Source: Pseudomonas syringae pv. cilantro (lineage in GTDB: Bacteria > Pseudomonadota > Gammaproteobacteria > Pseudomonadales > Pseudomonadaceae). From it: a stretch of DNA of 64,000 nt. Numbering within the stretch: the first letter of the stretch is position 1; every line of letters begins with the position of its first letter. The notes beneath the pieces are model-generated. The model was not told where the DNA came from and did no database searches. It worked only from the letters and a program-made list of their open reading frames with translations. Location: the NCBI RefSeq assembly GCF_001293775.1, contig NZ_LGLN01000032.1:267693-331692 (forward strand). The letters run 5' to 3'. A program made the translations under genes and the position numbers. Below, in pieces: positions 17,600 to 29,993 of this stretch.

Positions 17600-18226
17600 A
17601 TGCCCATCAACTTCGATCTAAACGACCTTCAGGCCTTTCGGGCCGTGGTTGAGACCGGCAGCTTTCGCAAGGCCGCCGACACTGTGCAGATTACGCAGCT
17701 TGCGCTCAGCCGGCGTATAGAAAAGCTGGAGTCGGCGCTGAATGTGAAGCTGTTCGAGCGCACCACGCGCAAGGTCAGTGTCAGTCGGGAAGAGATGTAC
17801 CGCCACGACTACATCTCCCTGGATATCACCTCCGGCAACAGACTGGTGCTGGACAAGGCGCTGGCGCCCACGCGCCCGCCCAGGGACAGCATCTGCGAAA
17901 CGCGGCATGTCACGACCATGATCGGCCTTGTAGAAGCCGGGCTTGGGGTGGCAGCGGTGCCCTCGATTGCCATGCCGATCACCTCCCACCCGTTTCTGGT
18001 GAGCGTGCCATTGGTTGCCCCTGAGGTGATCCGCAACGTCGGCTTGATCAAGCGCCGCGGGCGAACGCTGACACCAGCGCTGCTGCTGAATGCCGAGCTT
18101 TTTGAACAGTTCGTTCTCGATGTACATGCCACGGGCGCTGTCGGAATAAGCGACCGCTCTAGCGTTGAGCAGCGTGTCGATATGGCCGGACTAAACCCGC
18201 CAAAAACGGCTGTTGCCAGGCTGTAG
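17600..18226 (+). pseudogene. LysR-type regulator with a large internal deletion
   Basis: 208 residues where about 300 are usual. Residues 1-60 are an intact LysR helix-turn-helix (DLQAFRAVVETGSFRKAAD, LSRRIEKLE, LFERTTRKVSVS). The sequence then jumps at about residue 63 to the second half of the effector domain (YISLDITSGNRLVLDKALA, GLVEAGLGVAAVPSIAMP, VGLIKRRGRTLTPA). About 100 residues, normally the hinge and first effector subdomain, are missing without loss of frame. The DNA-binding part could still be made, but effector response is unlikely. It adjoins the accessory block, so the deletion may date from the insertion. Confidence 0.75.
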
Positions 18227-18466
18227 ACCAAGGCACGAGAAGGACAACGTTATAAGAGTGCTTGTCAGCGCTTATCAAGGAGTCTGCCGGACACACTTTG
18301 AAACGGTAAGTGCTATATTTTCATGTATTGATGTTCGCTCGTTATCAATCAAGCGACGAGACAGGATGTTTGCCGCACCGTGAAGTGATCAGCGCTCCTT
18401 CGCCAGACTCACACACCCGCCCCTGAATTCTTTATCATTGCGCATGTTTTGTTGGCAGAGCCGATC

Positions 18467-18859
18467 ATGAAATTCGCCATCTCGCTTTTTTCCGCCGCTC
18501 ATGCGCCCTCCTCGCGGCGTGCGCTGCTGTTCGCCAAGGCGGTGCTCGCAGGCGGTCATGAAATCGTCCGTCTGTTCTTTTATCAGGACGGAGTGCACAG
18601 CGCGTCGGCCAACGTCGTGACGCCTCAGGACGAGCAGGATCTGGCGCTGCAATGGCGCGACTTCATCGTCGAGCACAACCTGGACGGCGTGGTGTGCATT
18701 GCCGCTGCGTTGCGCCGTGGCGTGCTGAATGCTCAGGAAGCCGAGCGCTATCAGCGGCCAGCGGCAAATCTGCTTGAGCCGTGGGAACTGTCCGGGCTGG
18801 GTCAGTTGCATGACGCCGTGCAATCCGCTGATCGCCTGATCTGCTTTGGAGGGCCGTGA
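18467..18859 (+). CDS. tusD: TusD, sulfur-relay sulfurtransferase subunit
   Basis: A 130-residue DsrE-family protein. In the TusBCD hexamer TusD receives persulfide sulfur from TusA and passes it to TusE and then MnmA for 2-thiolation of the tRNA wobble uridine. MKFAISLFSAAHAPSSRRA at the N-terminus and the catalytic cysteine in GVVCIAAALRRG (about residue 78) are conserved. The start at 18467 fits the family; the frame is open 18 bases further upstream. First gene of tusDCBE-ybiB. The partner mnmA lies about 22 kb downstream in this window. Confidence 0.93.
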   Translation: MKFAISLFSAAHAPSSRRALLFAKAVLAGGHEIVRLFFYQDGVHSASANVVTPQDEQDLALQWRDFIVEHNLDGVVCIAAALRRGVLNAQEAERYQRPAANLLEPWELSGLGQLHDAVQSADRLICFGGP

Positions 18860-18860
18860 A

Positions 18861-19223
18861 ATGCCTCGATCATTATTGATTGTCAGCCGCCAGTCACCGT
18901 GGTCCGGTCCCGGTGCCCGGGAAGCGCTGGACATCGTACTGGCGGGCGGCGCGTTCGATCTGCCGGTCGGCCTGCTGTTTATGGATGACGGTGTTTTTCA
19001 GTTGGCGCCGCAGCAGGCTCCGGGGGCCTTGCAGCAGAAGGACCTGACTGCAAACCTTAAAGCGTTATCGATGTTCGGCGTCGAAGACCTGTATGCCTGT
19101 GGGCAGAGCCTGGCTGAGCGCGGTATTTCTGCCAGCACGCTGGGCGACGAGATCAACCCGTTGGCCGCGCGGCCCGAGTTGTCGGCACTGTTTGACCGCT
19201 ATGACGAGGTGATTACGATCTGA
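18861..19223 (+). CDS. tusC: TusC, sulfur-relay subunit
   Basis: A 120-residue DsrF-like protein, structural partner in the TusBCD hexamer. Motifs such as LLIVSRQSPWSGPGAREALD and LPVGLLFMDDGVFQL are characteristic. It starts one base after the tusD stop with GGAGGG upstream and overlaps tusB by one base (TGATG), indicating coupled translation. Confidence 0.92.
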   Translation: MPRSLLIVSRQSPWSGPGAREALDIVLAGGAFDLPVGLLFMDDGVFQLAPQQAPGALQQKDLTANLKALSMFGVEDLYACGQSLAERGISASTLGDEINPLAARPELSALFDRYDEVITI

Positions 19224-19522
19224 TGGCTACCTTGCACGTTCTTTCTCACTCGCCCTTCACCGATACTCGACTGGACAGCTGCCTGCGCCTGCTGGGCAGC
19301 GATGATGGCGTTTTGCTGTGTGGCGACGCCACGTATGCGCTGACGTCGGCCAGCACTCAGTGGCAGAACCTGCAAGCCCTGATTGGCTCATCGCAGCTGT
19401 TTGCGCTGGATGAAGACGTCAAGGCGCGCAATCTGCCGCTTGCTGCGGGCATTAACAGCATCGACTACCCCGCCTTCGTGGAGCTGTCGTTGCGTTTCGA
19501 CAAGGTCAATACCTGGCTATGA
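19223..19522 (+). CDS. tusB: TusB, sulfur-relay subunit
   Basis: A 99-residue DsrH-family protein, the third TusBCD subunit. It begins MATLHVLSHSPFTD and has the family pattern DDGVLLCGDATYAL followed by LFALDEDVKARN. It starts at the A of the tusC TGA and overlaps tusE by four bases (ATGA). Confidence 0.91.
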   Translation: MATLHVLSHSPFTDTRLDSCLRLLGSDDGVLLCGDATYALTSASTQWQNLQALIGSSQLFALDEDVKARNLPLAAGINSIDYPAFVELSLRFDKVNTWL

Positions 19523-19854
19523 AGCAGCTGATCATCGACGGACGCAGCATCGACCTGGACAAAGACGGGTTTCTTCAAGACCTCAACGACTGGTCAATGG
19601 AGGTTGCGCAGGCCTTGTCGGCCGAGGAAGGCATTGTCCTGAGCGCAGAACACATTGAAATTCTCCAGCTGTTGCGGGATTTCTACGCCGAGTTTCAGCT
19701 CTCGCCGGCCACTCGGCCACTGATCAAATACACTGCGCTGAAGCTGGGTGTGGAGAAAGGCAACAGCCTGCACCTCAACCGTCTGTTCAACGGCACCCCT
19801 GCCAAACTTGCCGCCAAGCTGGCGGGCCTGCCAAAGCCGACCAATTGCATATGA
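19519..19854 (+). CDS. tusE: TusE, DsrC-like sulfur carrier
   Basis: A 111-residue DsrC/TusE protein that accepts sulfur from TusD and delivers it to MnmA. The C-terminal GLPKPTNCI keeps the penultimate cysteine that carries the persulfide, and DFYAEFQLSPATRPL is a typical family stretch. It overlaps both neighbours by four bases. Confidence 0.94.
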   Translation: MKQLIIDGRSIDLDKDGFLQDLNDWSMEVAQALSAEEGIVLSAEHIEILQLLRDFYAEFQLSPATRPLIKYTALKLGVEKGNSLHLNRLFNGTPAKLAAKLAGLPKPTNCI

Positions 19855-20852
19855 ACGACTACGCCCCACTGGTGACCGAAACGCCAGAAGAACATCCTTT
19901 TGCCCCCTTCGTGCGCATCCTCGGCAAAGGCAAACGCGGTGCACGCAACCTGACCCGCGAAGAAGCGCGGGAGGCCATGGGCATGCTGCTCGACGAAAAG
20001 GTCGAAGACACCCAGCTCGGTGCATTCCTGATGTTGCTGCGCCACAAGGAAGAAAGCCCCGAGGAACTGGCCGGCTTCACTGAAGCACTGCGCCAACGCC
20101 TGAACGCCCCGCCGTTAGCGGTGGATATCGACTGGCCGACCTATGCGGGCAAAAAGCGCCATCTGCCGTGGTACTTGCTGGCAGCCAAGTGCCTGGCGCA
20201 GAACGGCGTGAAAATCCTTCTTCACGGCGGCGGCGCGCACACCGCAGGGCGTCTGTACGCCGAGCAACTGCTGGGCTTGCTGAATATTCCGCTGTGCCGT
20301 AACTGGGCAGCCGTCGAAAGCGCGCTCGATCAAGGCAACCTGGCGTTTATCCCGCTCGCTGACTGGGCGCCGCAGTTGCAACGTATGATCGATTTGCGTA
20401 ACACACTGGGTCTGCGCTCTCCGATTCACTCGCTGGCGCGCATTCTCAACCCATTGCAGGCACGCTGTGGCCTGCAGAGCATCTTTCATCCGGGCTATCA
20501 GGGCGTGCATCGCGATGCCAGCAGTTTACTGGGCGACAACGCCATCGTAGTCAAGGGTGACGGCGGCGAAATCGAGATCAACCCCGACACCATCAGCCAT
20601 CTGTATGGCACCACCGGCGGACAGCCCTGGGACGAAGAATGGCCGGCGCTCTCGCCGCGTCGGCACGTCAAACCGGCAACCCTTGACCCGCAGCAACTGC
20701 TGGCCTTATGGCGTGGCGAGATCGAGGACAGTTATCCGCAACTGGCGTTGATTTCAACCATGGCGCTTGCCCTGCGCGGCCTGGGTGTCGCTCGCGACGA
20801 GGCTTTCGAGCAAGCTCAAACGTTCTGGGATCGTCGTGACAAAACCCTATGA
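19851..20852 (+). CDS. ybiB: TrpD2/YbiB-like nucleic-acid-binding protein
   Basis: A 333-residue protein with the anthranilate phosphoribosyltransferase fold (glycosyltransferase family 3). It keeps the helical N-terminal domain (ILGKGKRGARNLTREEAREAM) and the glycine-rich LLHGGGAH, but belongs to the TrpD2/YbiB branch. E. coli YbiB of this branch binds DNA and RNA without sequence preference and is LexA-controlled. The start at 19851 overlaps tusE by four bases (ATGA). Why it travels with tus genes is unknown. Confidence 0.85.
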   Translation: MNDYAPLVTETPEEHPFAPFVRILGKGKRGARNLTREEAREAMGMLLDEKVEDTQLGAFLMLLRHKEESPEELAGFTEALRQRLNAPPLAVDIDWPTYAGKKRHLPWYLLAAKCLAQNGVKILLHGGGAHTAGRLYAEQLLGLLNIPLCRNWAAVESALDQGNLAFIPLADWAPQLQRMIDLRNTLGLRSPIHSLARILNPLQARCGLQSIFHPGYQGVHRDASSLLGDNAIVVKGDGGEIEINPDTISHLYGTTGGQPWDEEWPALSPRRHVKPATLDPQQLLALWRGEIEDSYPQLALISTMALALRGLGVARDEAFEQAQTFWDRRDKTL

Positions 20853-20960
20853 TCTATCGGCTACGACGATAACCAGCGTCCATAATCTTGCGCTTTTCAG
20901 ATCGAACCGACGCGCTTGAACTGACCTCCAAGTTCTATCACTCAACAACGGGAGTCAGAC

Positions 20961-21959
20961 ATGGGCCTTCTGGTCGAAGGACGCTGGCAAGACCAGTGGT
21001 ACAAAAGCAGCAAAGACGGCGCATTTCAGCGCGAAAATGCTCAGCGACGTAATTGGGTAACGCGCGACGGGCAAGCAGGGCCATCCGGTGAAAGCGGTTT
21101 TGCAGCCGAAGCCGGTCGCTACCACCTTTACGTGTCACTGGCATGCCCTTGGGCGCATCGCACGCTGATCCTGCGCACGCTCAAGGGCCTGGACAACCTG
21201 ATCGATGTTTCAGTGGTCAGTTGGCTGATGCTGGAAAACGGCTGGACCTTCGATGAGCAGAAAGGCTCCAGCGGCGATGCTCTGGATGGAGTGCAGTTCC
21301 TTCACCAGCGCTATACCGCAGATGACCCTGAATACACCGGGCGCGTGACCGTGCCGGTGTTATGGGACAAGCAGCAGCAACGCATCGTCAGCAACGAGTC
21401 GGCGGAAATCATCCGCATGTTCAACACTGCGTTCGACGAGCTGACCGGCAACACGCTGGATTTTTACCCTCATCCGTTAAGGCCGACGATTGACGAACTC
21501 AATGAGCAGATCTACCCGAACGTCAACAATGGCGTTTACCGGGCAGGTTTCGCGACGTCGCAGGGCGCTTATGAAGAGGCCTTCGACGATGTATTTACCG
21601 AGCTGGATGCACTGGAAACGCTGTTAGGCGAGAAACGCTATCTGACGGGTGAGCACCTGACGGAGGCCGATGTGCGCCTGTTCACCAGCATCGTGCGCTT
21701 TGATGCGGTGTATTACAGCCATTTCAAATGCAACCTGCGGCGTGTTGCCGACTATCCGAACCTGAGCAACTGGCTGCGCGAACTGTATCAATGGCCGGGC
21801 ATTGCCGAGACCGTGGACTTCGAGCATATCAAAGGCCACTACTACGGAAGTCACCGCACCATCAACCCGACCGGGATCATTCCCAAGGGACCTGCGCTGA
21901 ACCTGCAGGCCACGCACGACCGGGAACGCCTGTCGGGGAAAGGCATCTGGCAAAAGTAA
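20961..21959 (+). CDS. Glutathionyl-hydroquinone reductase (Xi-class GST)
   Basis: A 332-residue YqjG/PcpF-like enzyme that removes glutathione from glutathionyl-hydroquinones. The catalytic cysteine is C62 in ACPWAHR, followed by the thioredoxin-like domain and an all-helical C-terminal domain (YLTGEHLTEADVRLFTSIVR). HYYGSHRTINPTGIIPKGP near the end is a family signature. CAACGGGAG precedes the ATG. It is flanked by ybiB and the convergent cysG and is probably transcribed alone. Confidence 0.92.
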   Translation: MGLLVEGRWQDQWYKSSKDGAFQRENAQRRNWVTRDGQAGPSGESGFAAEAGRYHLYVSLACPWAHRTLILRTLKGLDNLIDVSVVSWLMLENGWTFDEQKGSSGDALDGVQFLHQRYTADDPEYTGRVTVPVLWDKQQQRIVSNESAEIIRMFNTAFDELTGNTLDFYPHPLRPTIDELNEQIYPNVNNGVYRAGFATSQGAYEEAFDDVFTELDALETLLGEKRYLTGEHLTEADVRLFTSIVRFDAVYYSHFKCNLRRVADYPNLSNWLRELYQWPGIAETVDFEHIKGHYYGSHRTINPTGIIPKGPALNLQATHDRERLSGKGIWQK

Positions 21960-22014
21960 TCTGTTTGCTTGCAACGGAAACGGACAGCCCGGACGGGCTA
22001 TCCGCTTTTCAACC

Positions 22015-23409
22015 TCAGAGCGTGGCCTGCGCGCCTTCGAACCACGCCAGCTTTTCACGCAACTGAACCACTTCACCAATGATTACCAGCGTCGGTGCAT
22101 GCACCTCGTGCTCGGCGACCAGTTGCGCAAGATTGGCCAGAGTGCCGGTAAACACCCGCTGATTGACCGTCGTGCCCTGCTGGACCAGTGCCGCAGGCGT
22201 ATCAGCGGAGCGGCCATGCTTGATCAACTGCTCGCAGATGACCGGCAACCCGATCAGCCCCATGTAAAATACCAGCGTCTGGGCCGGCGCCACCAGGTCG
22301 GACCACGGCAGGTCCGTCGTGCCGTTTTTCAGGTGGCCCGTGATAAAGCGCACTGACTGCGCGTGATCACGGTGCGTCAGCGGGATGCCCGCGTACGCAG
22401 CACAACCGCTGGCCGCGGTAATACCCGGAACGACCTGAAACGGAATGCCGTGTGCCGCCAGCTCTTCGATTTCCTCGCCACCACGGCCGAAGATAAACGG
22501 GTCGCCGCCTTTGAGGCGCACCACTCGCTTGCCCTGTTTGGCCAGCGCGACCAGTTGCTGGTTGATCTGCTCCTGAGGAACGGCATGTTCCGCACGCCGT
22601 TTGCCGACGTAGACACGCTCGGCATCACGACGGCACAGATCAAGAATCGTCGGCGCAACCAGACGGTCGTAAAGCACCACGTCCGCTTGCTGCATCAGAC
22701 GCAAGGCACGGAAAGTCAACAGGTCCGGATCACCAGGCCCCGCTCCCACAAGATAGACCTCTCCGGTTTCCGAAGGCGGCTCGCCTGCGATCTTGGCGAT
22801 CAACAGACGCTCGGCCTCGGCGCCCTGTCCGGCCAGCTGGCGATCCGCAATCGGCCCCTGGAAAACCTCCTCCCAGAACGCCCTGCGCTGCTGCACATTC
22901 GGAAACAGACCTTTGACCTGATTGCGAAAACGAGCCGCCAGCCCGGCAAGCTGACCATAAGTGGACGGAATCCAGGTTTCCAGCTTGGCGCGGATCAAGC
23001 GCGCCAATACCGGCGCATCGCCACCACTGGAGACGGCAATGACCAGCGGCGAGCGGTCGACGATTGCCGGAAAGATCACCGTACACAGCGCTGGCGCGTC
23101 CACCACGTTGACCGGCACGCAGCGCAGCCGAGCGTCATGAGACACCTGCGCGTTGAGCGGCTCGTCATCCGTTGCTGCGATGATCAGCACGCAGCCGTCC
23201 AGATCGCTTTCGCTGTAACCGCGCAGAATCAACTCTCCGCCGCTTTGAGCGACCAGCTCGCGCAGCTGGGTTTCGATTTCCGGCGCGACGACGCGCAGCA
23301 CAGCACCCGCTTCAGCGATCAGACGCGATTTGCGCAGGGCGATCTCGCCGCCGCCGACCACCAGCACGCGGCTGCCACGCAGGTTATGGAACAGCGGCAG
23401 AAACTCCAT
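22015..23409 (-). CDS. cysG: Siroheme synthase CysG
   Basis: A 464-residue trifunctional enzyme that makes siroheme, the cofactor of sulfite and nitrite reductases, from uroporphyrinogen III. The N-terminal third is the NAD-dependent dehydrogenase/ferrochelatase ([15 protein letters not shown] at about 18-32). The C-terminal part is SAM-dependent uroporphyrinogen III methyltransferase ([26 protein letters not shown]). Length matches E. coli CysG (457). Its start codon directly follows the serS stop with no spacer, so the two are likely cotranscribed. Confidence 0.95.
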   Translation of the reverse strand: MEFLPLFHNLRGSRVLVVGGGEIALRKSRLIAEAGAVLRVVAPEIETQLRELVAQSGGELILRGYSESDLDGCVLIIAATDDEPLNAQVSHDARLRCVPVNVVDAPALCTVIFPAIVDRSPLVIAVSSGGDAPVLARLIRAKLETWIPSTYGQLAGLAARFRNQVKGLFPNVQQRRAFWEEVFQGPIADRQLAGQGAEAERLLIAKIAGEPPSETGEVYLVGAGPGDPDLLTFRALRLMQQADVVLYDRLVAPTILDLCRRDAERVYVGKRRAEHAVPQEQINQQLVALAKQGKRVVRLKGGDPFIFGRGGEEIEELAAHGIPFQVVPGITAASGCAAYAGIPLTHRDHAQSVRFITGHLKNGTTDLPWSDLVAPAQTLVFYMGLIGLPVICEQLIKHGRSADTPAALVQQGTTVNQRVFTGTLANLAQLVAEHEVHAPTLVIIGEVVQLREKLAWFEGAQATL

Positions 23410-25080
<1,671 letters not shown>

Positions 25081-25081
<1 letters not shown>

Positions 25082-26403
25082 CACTTTCTCCGTTTGCGTA
25101 GGCTGGCATGGTCAAGTGCAGTCAAATGCCTGAGTTTTTCACCGATTTTCAATTCAAGACCACGCGGCACGGGCTGGTAATACTGACGCGGCTCCAGTTC
25201 GTCCGGAAAGTAGTCCTCACCTGCGGCGTAGGCGTCCGGCTCGTCGTGGGCGTAACGGTATTCCTCGCCATAACCGAGCTGCTTCATCAGCTTGGTCGGC
25301 GCATTGCGCAGGTGCAGCGGTACTTCGAGTGAGCCGTGTTCACCCGCTTCGCGCATCGCCGCCTTGAACGCCATATAGACCGCATTGCTTTTAGGCGCAC
25401 AGGCCAGATAGACAATCGCCTGCGCCACCGCCAGCTCGCCTTCCGGGCTGCCCAGTCGCTCCTGCACATCCCAGGCGGACATGCACAACGGCAAGGCACG
25501 CGGGTCGGCGTTGCCGATGTCCTCACTGGCCATGCGCACCACGCGGCGGGCGAGATACAGCGGGTCACAGCCGCCGTCGATCATTCTGGCGAACCAGTAC
25601 AGGGCTGCATCAGGGTTCGAGCCACGGATGGACTTGTGCAGGGCCGATATCTGGTCGTAGAACGCCTCGCCGCCTTTGTCGAAGCGACGCCGGCTGTCAC
25701 CGAGCAGGCTCTGCAACAATTCGATATCAATCTCGCTGCCGTCTTCGGCCAGATCGGAGGCGTTCTCCAGCAGGTTCAGCATGCGGCGACCGTCACCATC
25801 GGCAGCGGCCATGAGCATCGCGAAGCCTTCATCACTCAGGCTCAGCTTGTGCTGACCGAGGCCTTTGTCTTCCTTCAGGGCGCGATTGACCAGCTTGCGC
25901 AGGGCCGCTTCATCCAGGCTCTTGAGCACATAGACGCGGGCACGCGACAGCAAGGCGTTGTTGAGTTCAAACGAGGGGTTCTCGGTGGTTGCGCCGATGA
26001 AGATCAGTGTGCCGTCTTCAACGTAAGGCAGGAACGCATCCTGCTGCGACTTGTTGAAACGGTGCACCTCATCGACGAACAGAATCGTGCGTTTGCCGTA
26101 TTGCCCGGCCTGTTGCTTGGCAACCTCCACCGCCTGGCGAATCTCCTTGACCCCGGCCAGCACCGCAGAAACGGTCTCGAAATGCGCGTCCGAAACCTTG
26201 GCCAGCAACCTCGCCAGGGTGGTCTTGCCGACACCCGGCGGGCCCCAGAAAATCATCGAGTGCAACGCGCCCTGTTCCAGTGCCTCACGCAACGGCTTGC
26301 CATGCGCGAGCACATGCTCCTGCCCGACGTACTCATCCAGATTGGTGGCACGCAAGCGTGCAGCCAGAGGCTGAGCAATCGGTTCGCGGCTGAACAGGTC
26401 CAT
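25081..26403 (-). CDS. rarA: Replication-associated recombination protein RarA (MgsA)
   Basis: A 440-residue AAA+ ATPase related to clamp loaders that acts at stalled replication forks. Walker A is [14 protein letters not shown] (near 55-68), Walker B FVDEVHRF (near 110-117), and the C-terminal MgsA tetramerisation domain contains [14 protein letters not shown]. Between lolA upstream and crcB downstream on the same strand. Confidence 0.95.
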
Positions 26404-26421
26404 GGTCAGGATTAAACCCTT

Positions 26422-27045
26422 TTACTCTTGAATGACATCGGCGCCCTTGGGCACGTCGAACTTGAATTTGCTGGCAGGAATCGGCTCGTTGGCCTTGACC
26501 CCGGTGAACAGGATATTGGTGCGCTGGCCTACGCTGTCGATCAACTGCATGTCGTTGATAACGCCGTTGCGAAACGACAGGCGCAGGCTGTCGAACAGCG
26601 TGTCCTTGGTTTTGGGCTTGAGCACGAAATCAATCACGCCGCCGGCTTCTTTCGCCGTGATGTCGAAGCTCTCGCTGATTTTCGACACATCACCGGACAG
26701 CAGCAGTGCCGGGGTCTGGGTCAGGCGCTGGTCAAGCTTCTTGATGGTGACCTGCTCCAGGTCCGGATCCCACAAAGAGACCTTCTTGCCGTCGGAAACC
26801 ATCAACTGTTCCTGCGGGGCGTCGGTATGCCAGTTGAACAGACCAGGGCGCTGCAAGGCCATTTCGCCCGCAGTTTCCTGCAGTTGCGTACCGCCGCCAT
26901 CAAGGGTCAGCTGCGAGAAACGTGCAGTCAGTGTCTGGGATTTTTCCAGCAACTGAGTCAGGCGTGCCACGTCCTTGCTGTCGGCATGGGCGGAAATCAC
27001 GGAAAAAGTCAGTGCGGTGGCCAACAGCATGCGGATAAGGCGCAT
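26422..27045 (-). CDS. lolA: LolA, periplasmic lipoprotein carrier
   Basis: A 207-residue chaperone that carries lipoproteins from LolCDE to LolB. The signal peptide [19 protein letters not shown] precedes the mature start [26 protein letters not shown] and [18 protein letters not shown] are LolA patterns. The start at 27045 was chosen because GAGGAA lies eight bases upstream and the signal peptide begins there; the frame is open 15 codons further. Confidence 0.94.
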   Translation of the reverse strand: MRLIRMLLATALTFSVISAHADSKDVARLTQLLEKSQTLTARFSQLTLDGGGTQLQETAGEMALQRPGLFNWHTDAPQEQLMVSDGKKVSLWDPDLEQVTIKKLDQRLTQTPALLLSGDVSKISESFDITAKEAGGVIDFVLKPKTKDTLFDSLRLSFRNGVINDMQLIDSVGQRTNILFTGVKANEPIPASKFKFDVPKGADVIQE

Positions 27046-27120
27046 GGGATTCCTCATTGTGTCGAAGATGATGCGGCAGCGTGCAGACACGCTGCCGCCG
27101 CAATTCGGGGATGGTACGAC

Positions 27121-29526
27121 TCAGTCGCGCATAGGGGCTGGCGCGATGACTTCACGCGAGCCGTTGGTATTCATCGATGTTACGACGCCAGCCATTTCCA
27201 TCGCCTCGATCATGCGTGCAGCGCGGTTGTAACCGATCTTGAGCTTGCGCTGAACAGCAGAGATAGAGGCACGACGGCTTTCGAGCACGAACTTCACGGC
27301 TTCATCATAAAGGGCGTCGCTCTCGCTATCGTCGCTGCCCTCGCTGCCGCCGCCGTCAAAGCCACTACCGGCCTCTTCCACGCCGGCAAGAATATCGTCG
27401 TTGTATTCCGGAGCGCCACGCAGTTTCCAGGCTTCCACAACGCGATGCACTTCTTCATCGGAAACGAACGCGCCGTGAACACGAATCGGCAGGCTGGTAC
27501 CGGGCGGCATGTAGAGCATGTCCCCGTGGCCCAGCAACTGCTCGGCGCCACCCTGGTCGATGATGGTCCGGGAGTCGATCTTGCTGGACACCTGGAAGGC
27601 CATTCGCGTCGGAATGTTGGCCTTGATCAAGCCGGTAATCACATCCACCGAAGGACGCTGGGTCGCAAGAATCAGATGGATACCTGCTGCACGGGCTTTC
27701 TGGGCGATACGGGCGATGAGTTCTTCGACCTTTTTGCCAACGATCATCATCATGTCGGCAAATTCGTCCACCACCACCACAATGGTCGGTAGTTTGGTCA
27801 GTAACGGCGCTTCGTCGTGAATGCTTTCGCGCTTGTACAGCGGATCGGCCAATGGCTCGCCAGCGTCCTGGGCATCCTTGACCTTCTGGTTGAAGCCGGA
27901 AAGGTTACGCACGCCCATTTTCGCCATCAGCTTGTAACGGCGTTCCATCTCGGCAACGCTCCAGCGCAATGCGTTGGCAGCGTCCTTCATGTCGGTCACG
28001 ACCGGGCACAGCAAATGAGGAATGCCTTCGTAAATCGACAATTCCAGCATTTTCGGGTCGATCATGATCAGCTTGGCGTCTTCCGGTCCGGACTTGAACA
28101 GGATCGACAGGATCATCGCGTTGACACCCACCGACTTACCGGAACCGGTCGTACCGGCCACCAGCAAGTGCGGCATTTTCGCCAGATCGGTGATCACCGG
28201 TTTGCCACCGATATCGTGGCCCAGCGCCAGAGTGACGGGCGACTTGGCATTGTCGTATTCCGGCGTCGACAGCACTTCGGAAAAGCGCACGATCTGCCGG
28301 TCTTCATTGGGAATCTCGATACCGACGGTGGTCTTGCCGGGGATGACTTCAACCACCCGGACGCTGGTCACCGCCAGCGAGCGTGCGAGGTCCTTGGCCA
28401 GGTTGGAAATGCGACTGACTTTGACGCCCGCAGCAGGCTGAATCTCGTAACGGGTAATGACCGGGCCGGGGTGAATGGAATCCACCGACACTTCGACCCC
28501 GAACTCCTTGAGTTTGATTTCCAGCAGATGGCCCACTGCGGCCAGCGATTCCGGCGAATAGTTGAGCTGTTTCTTTTCTGCAGGGTCGAGAATGGAGATC
28601 GGCGGCAACGTGCCTTCCACAGCGCTGTCGACGAACAACGGCGCCTGTTTTTCCTTTTGCACGCGCTTGCTTGGCTCGGCAGGCTTTGCCGGTGCTGGCG
28701 CGATGACCGCAGGCACGTGCTTCTCGCGTTCGGTCATGTGTTTGCTCAGCGACACCTCGCGCTCGATCAGGCGCTCTCGGGCCTTGGCCTGCTCACGGCG
28801 ATCCGGGGCGACGGGCGCCACCACATCATTGACCCGCATGTCGACCTCGCGCAGTTGCGCAACCATCTGCTTGCGTTCGGCGCGGGCAGTCCACCAACGG
28901 TTGGCAGCGCCCTGAAACAGCTCGAACAGGTCCAGCGTGATCTTGCCGGTGACGTCCATCACCTTGAACCATGACAGGTCGGTAAACACGGTCAGGCCAA
29001 ACAGGAACAGCGCGATGAACAGCAAGGTGCTGCCCTGGATATTCAAGGCCTTCTTGGCCAGATCGCCCAGCACTTCACCCAGCACGCCGCCCGCAGAACC
29101 GGGAAAGCCAGCCGAAAAATGAAAATGGATATGCGCCAGTGCCGCACCGGCCAGGATCAGGAACACCAGCCCGATCAGCCGCCAGGAGAACAGCCAGCCG
29201 CTCCACTGCCACGGCTCGTGGCGATGGCGAAACACCTGCCAGGCCTTGATCGCCAGCAACAGCGGGAATATGTAGGCGAAATAGCCCAGCACCATGAACA
29301 GAATGTCGGCACAGAACGCACCCGCACGCCCCGCAGCATTTTGAACTTGCGCGGCATTGCTGCTGGTGTGGCTCCAGCCAGGGTCGCTCTGATCGTAGGT
29401 CAACAAAGCCATCATCAGATACAGGCACAGGGCGCCAAAGGCGATCAGGGCCCCTTCCTTGAGCCTGTAGTGCAGTTGCTGTCGCCAGAGCGGAACAGCG
29501 CTGGGTGCTGGGGTGGATTTCTTCAA
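27121..29526 (-). CDS. ftsK: FtsK DNA translocase
   Basis: An 801-residue division protein that pumps chromosome termini apart and activates XerCD at dif. Four to five membrane helices occupy about 20-190. A short linker (about 230-320) is followed by the RecA-like motor, with Walker [14 protein letters not shown] and Walker [13 protein letters not shown]. The C-terminal gamma winged helix ([20 protein letters not shown]) recognises KOPS. It is shorter than E. coli FtsK (1,329) mainly in the linker, as in other pseudomonads. lolA and rarA follow downstream. Confidence 0.97.
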   Translation of the reverse strand: MKKSTPAPSAVPLWRQQLHYRLKEGALIAFGALCLYLMMALLTYDQSDPGWSHTSSNAAQVQNAAGRAGAFCADILFMVLGYFAYIFPLLLAIKAWQVFRHRHEPWQWSGWLFSWRLIGLVFLILAGAALAHIHFHFSAGFPGSAGGVLGEVLGDLAKKALNIQGSTLLFIALFLFGLTVFTDLSWFKVMDVTGKITLDLFELFQGAANRWWTARAERKQMVAQLREVDMRVNDVVAPVAPDRREQAKARERLIEREVSLSKHMTEREKHVPAVIAPAPAKPAEPSKRVQKEKQAPLFVDSAVEGTLPPISILDPAEKKQLNYSPESLAAVGHLLEIKLKEFGVEVSVDSIHPGPVITRYEIQPAAGVKVSRISNLAKDLARSLAVTSVRVVEVIPGKTTVGIEIPNEDRQIVRFSEVLSTPEYDNAKSPVTLALGHDIGGKPVITDLAKMPHLLVAGTTGSGKSVGVNAMILSILFKSGPEDAKLIMIDPKMLELSIYEGIPHLLCPVVTDMKDAANALRWSVAEMERRYKLMAKMGVRNLSGFNQKVKDAQDAGEPLADPLYKRESIHDEAPLLTKLPTIVVVVDEFADMMMIVGKKVEELIARIAQKARAAGIHLILATQRPSVDVITGLIKANIPTRMAFQVSSKIDSRTIIDQGGAEQLLGHGDMLYMPPGTSLPIRVHGAFVSDEEVHRVVEAWKLRGAPEYNDDILAGVEEAGSGFDGGGSEGSDDSESDALYDEAVKFVLESRRASISAVQRKLKIGYNRAARMIEAMEMAGVVTSMNTNGSREVIAPAPMRD

Positions 29527-29993
29527 AACGCTTTATTTCCTGCGCTGTAGCGCGAACATCTCGTTGATTGAGCAGAAACGGCTGTCGGACCGCATGGCCT
29601 GCTCCCGCATGAAAACGGAAGGCAGAACCTGCAAGACATGCATGACAGACGCTTGAATGATAACGCCCGACGCGAGCATTGTACGGCTTTACGTGCGCCG
29701 GGGTCTGTACGAAAACGCGTCAGACCAATCTGCAACCACGGAAATATCAGGCTAGCCTTGGTATTCATCGGTAACGTTCAATTTGAGCATGCATTCCGTT
29801 TTGTGACAAAGGCTTATGATGCGATTTTACCAACTGTCCACACCTTCAGAACTGTCGACCGGACTGTCGTCGCCGCACCCTACCGCAAGCGTGAGGTGCG
29901 CGCCATAATGGCAACCGTCTGTGACCACGCTTGCCGCACAGAGTTGCATTCCCGGGCGCCGGGCGCCCTCCCCTTCCGAAAAGTCGTGATGCC
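29527..29993. other. Intergenic region between divergent ftsK and aat
   Basis: 467 bases containing the divergent promoters of ftsK and aat. No protein of a known family was recognised in any frame. In P. aeruginosa PAO1 (from memory) trxB1 lies between these genes; no trace of a thioredoxin reductase is visible here. Confidence 0.6.
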
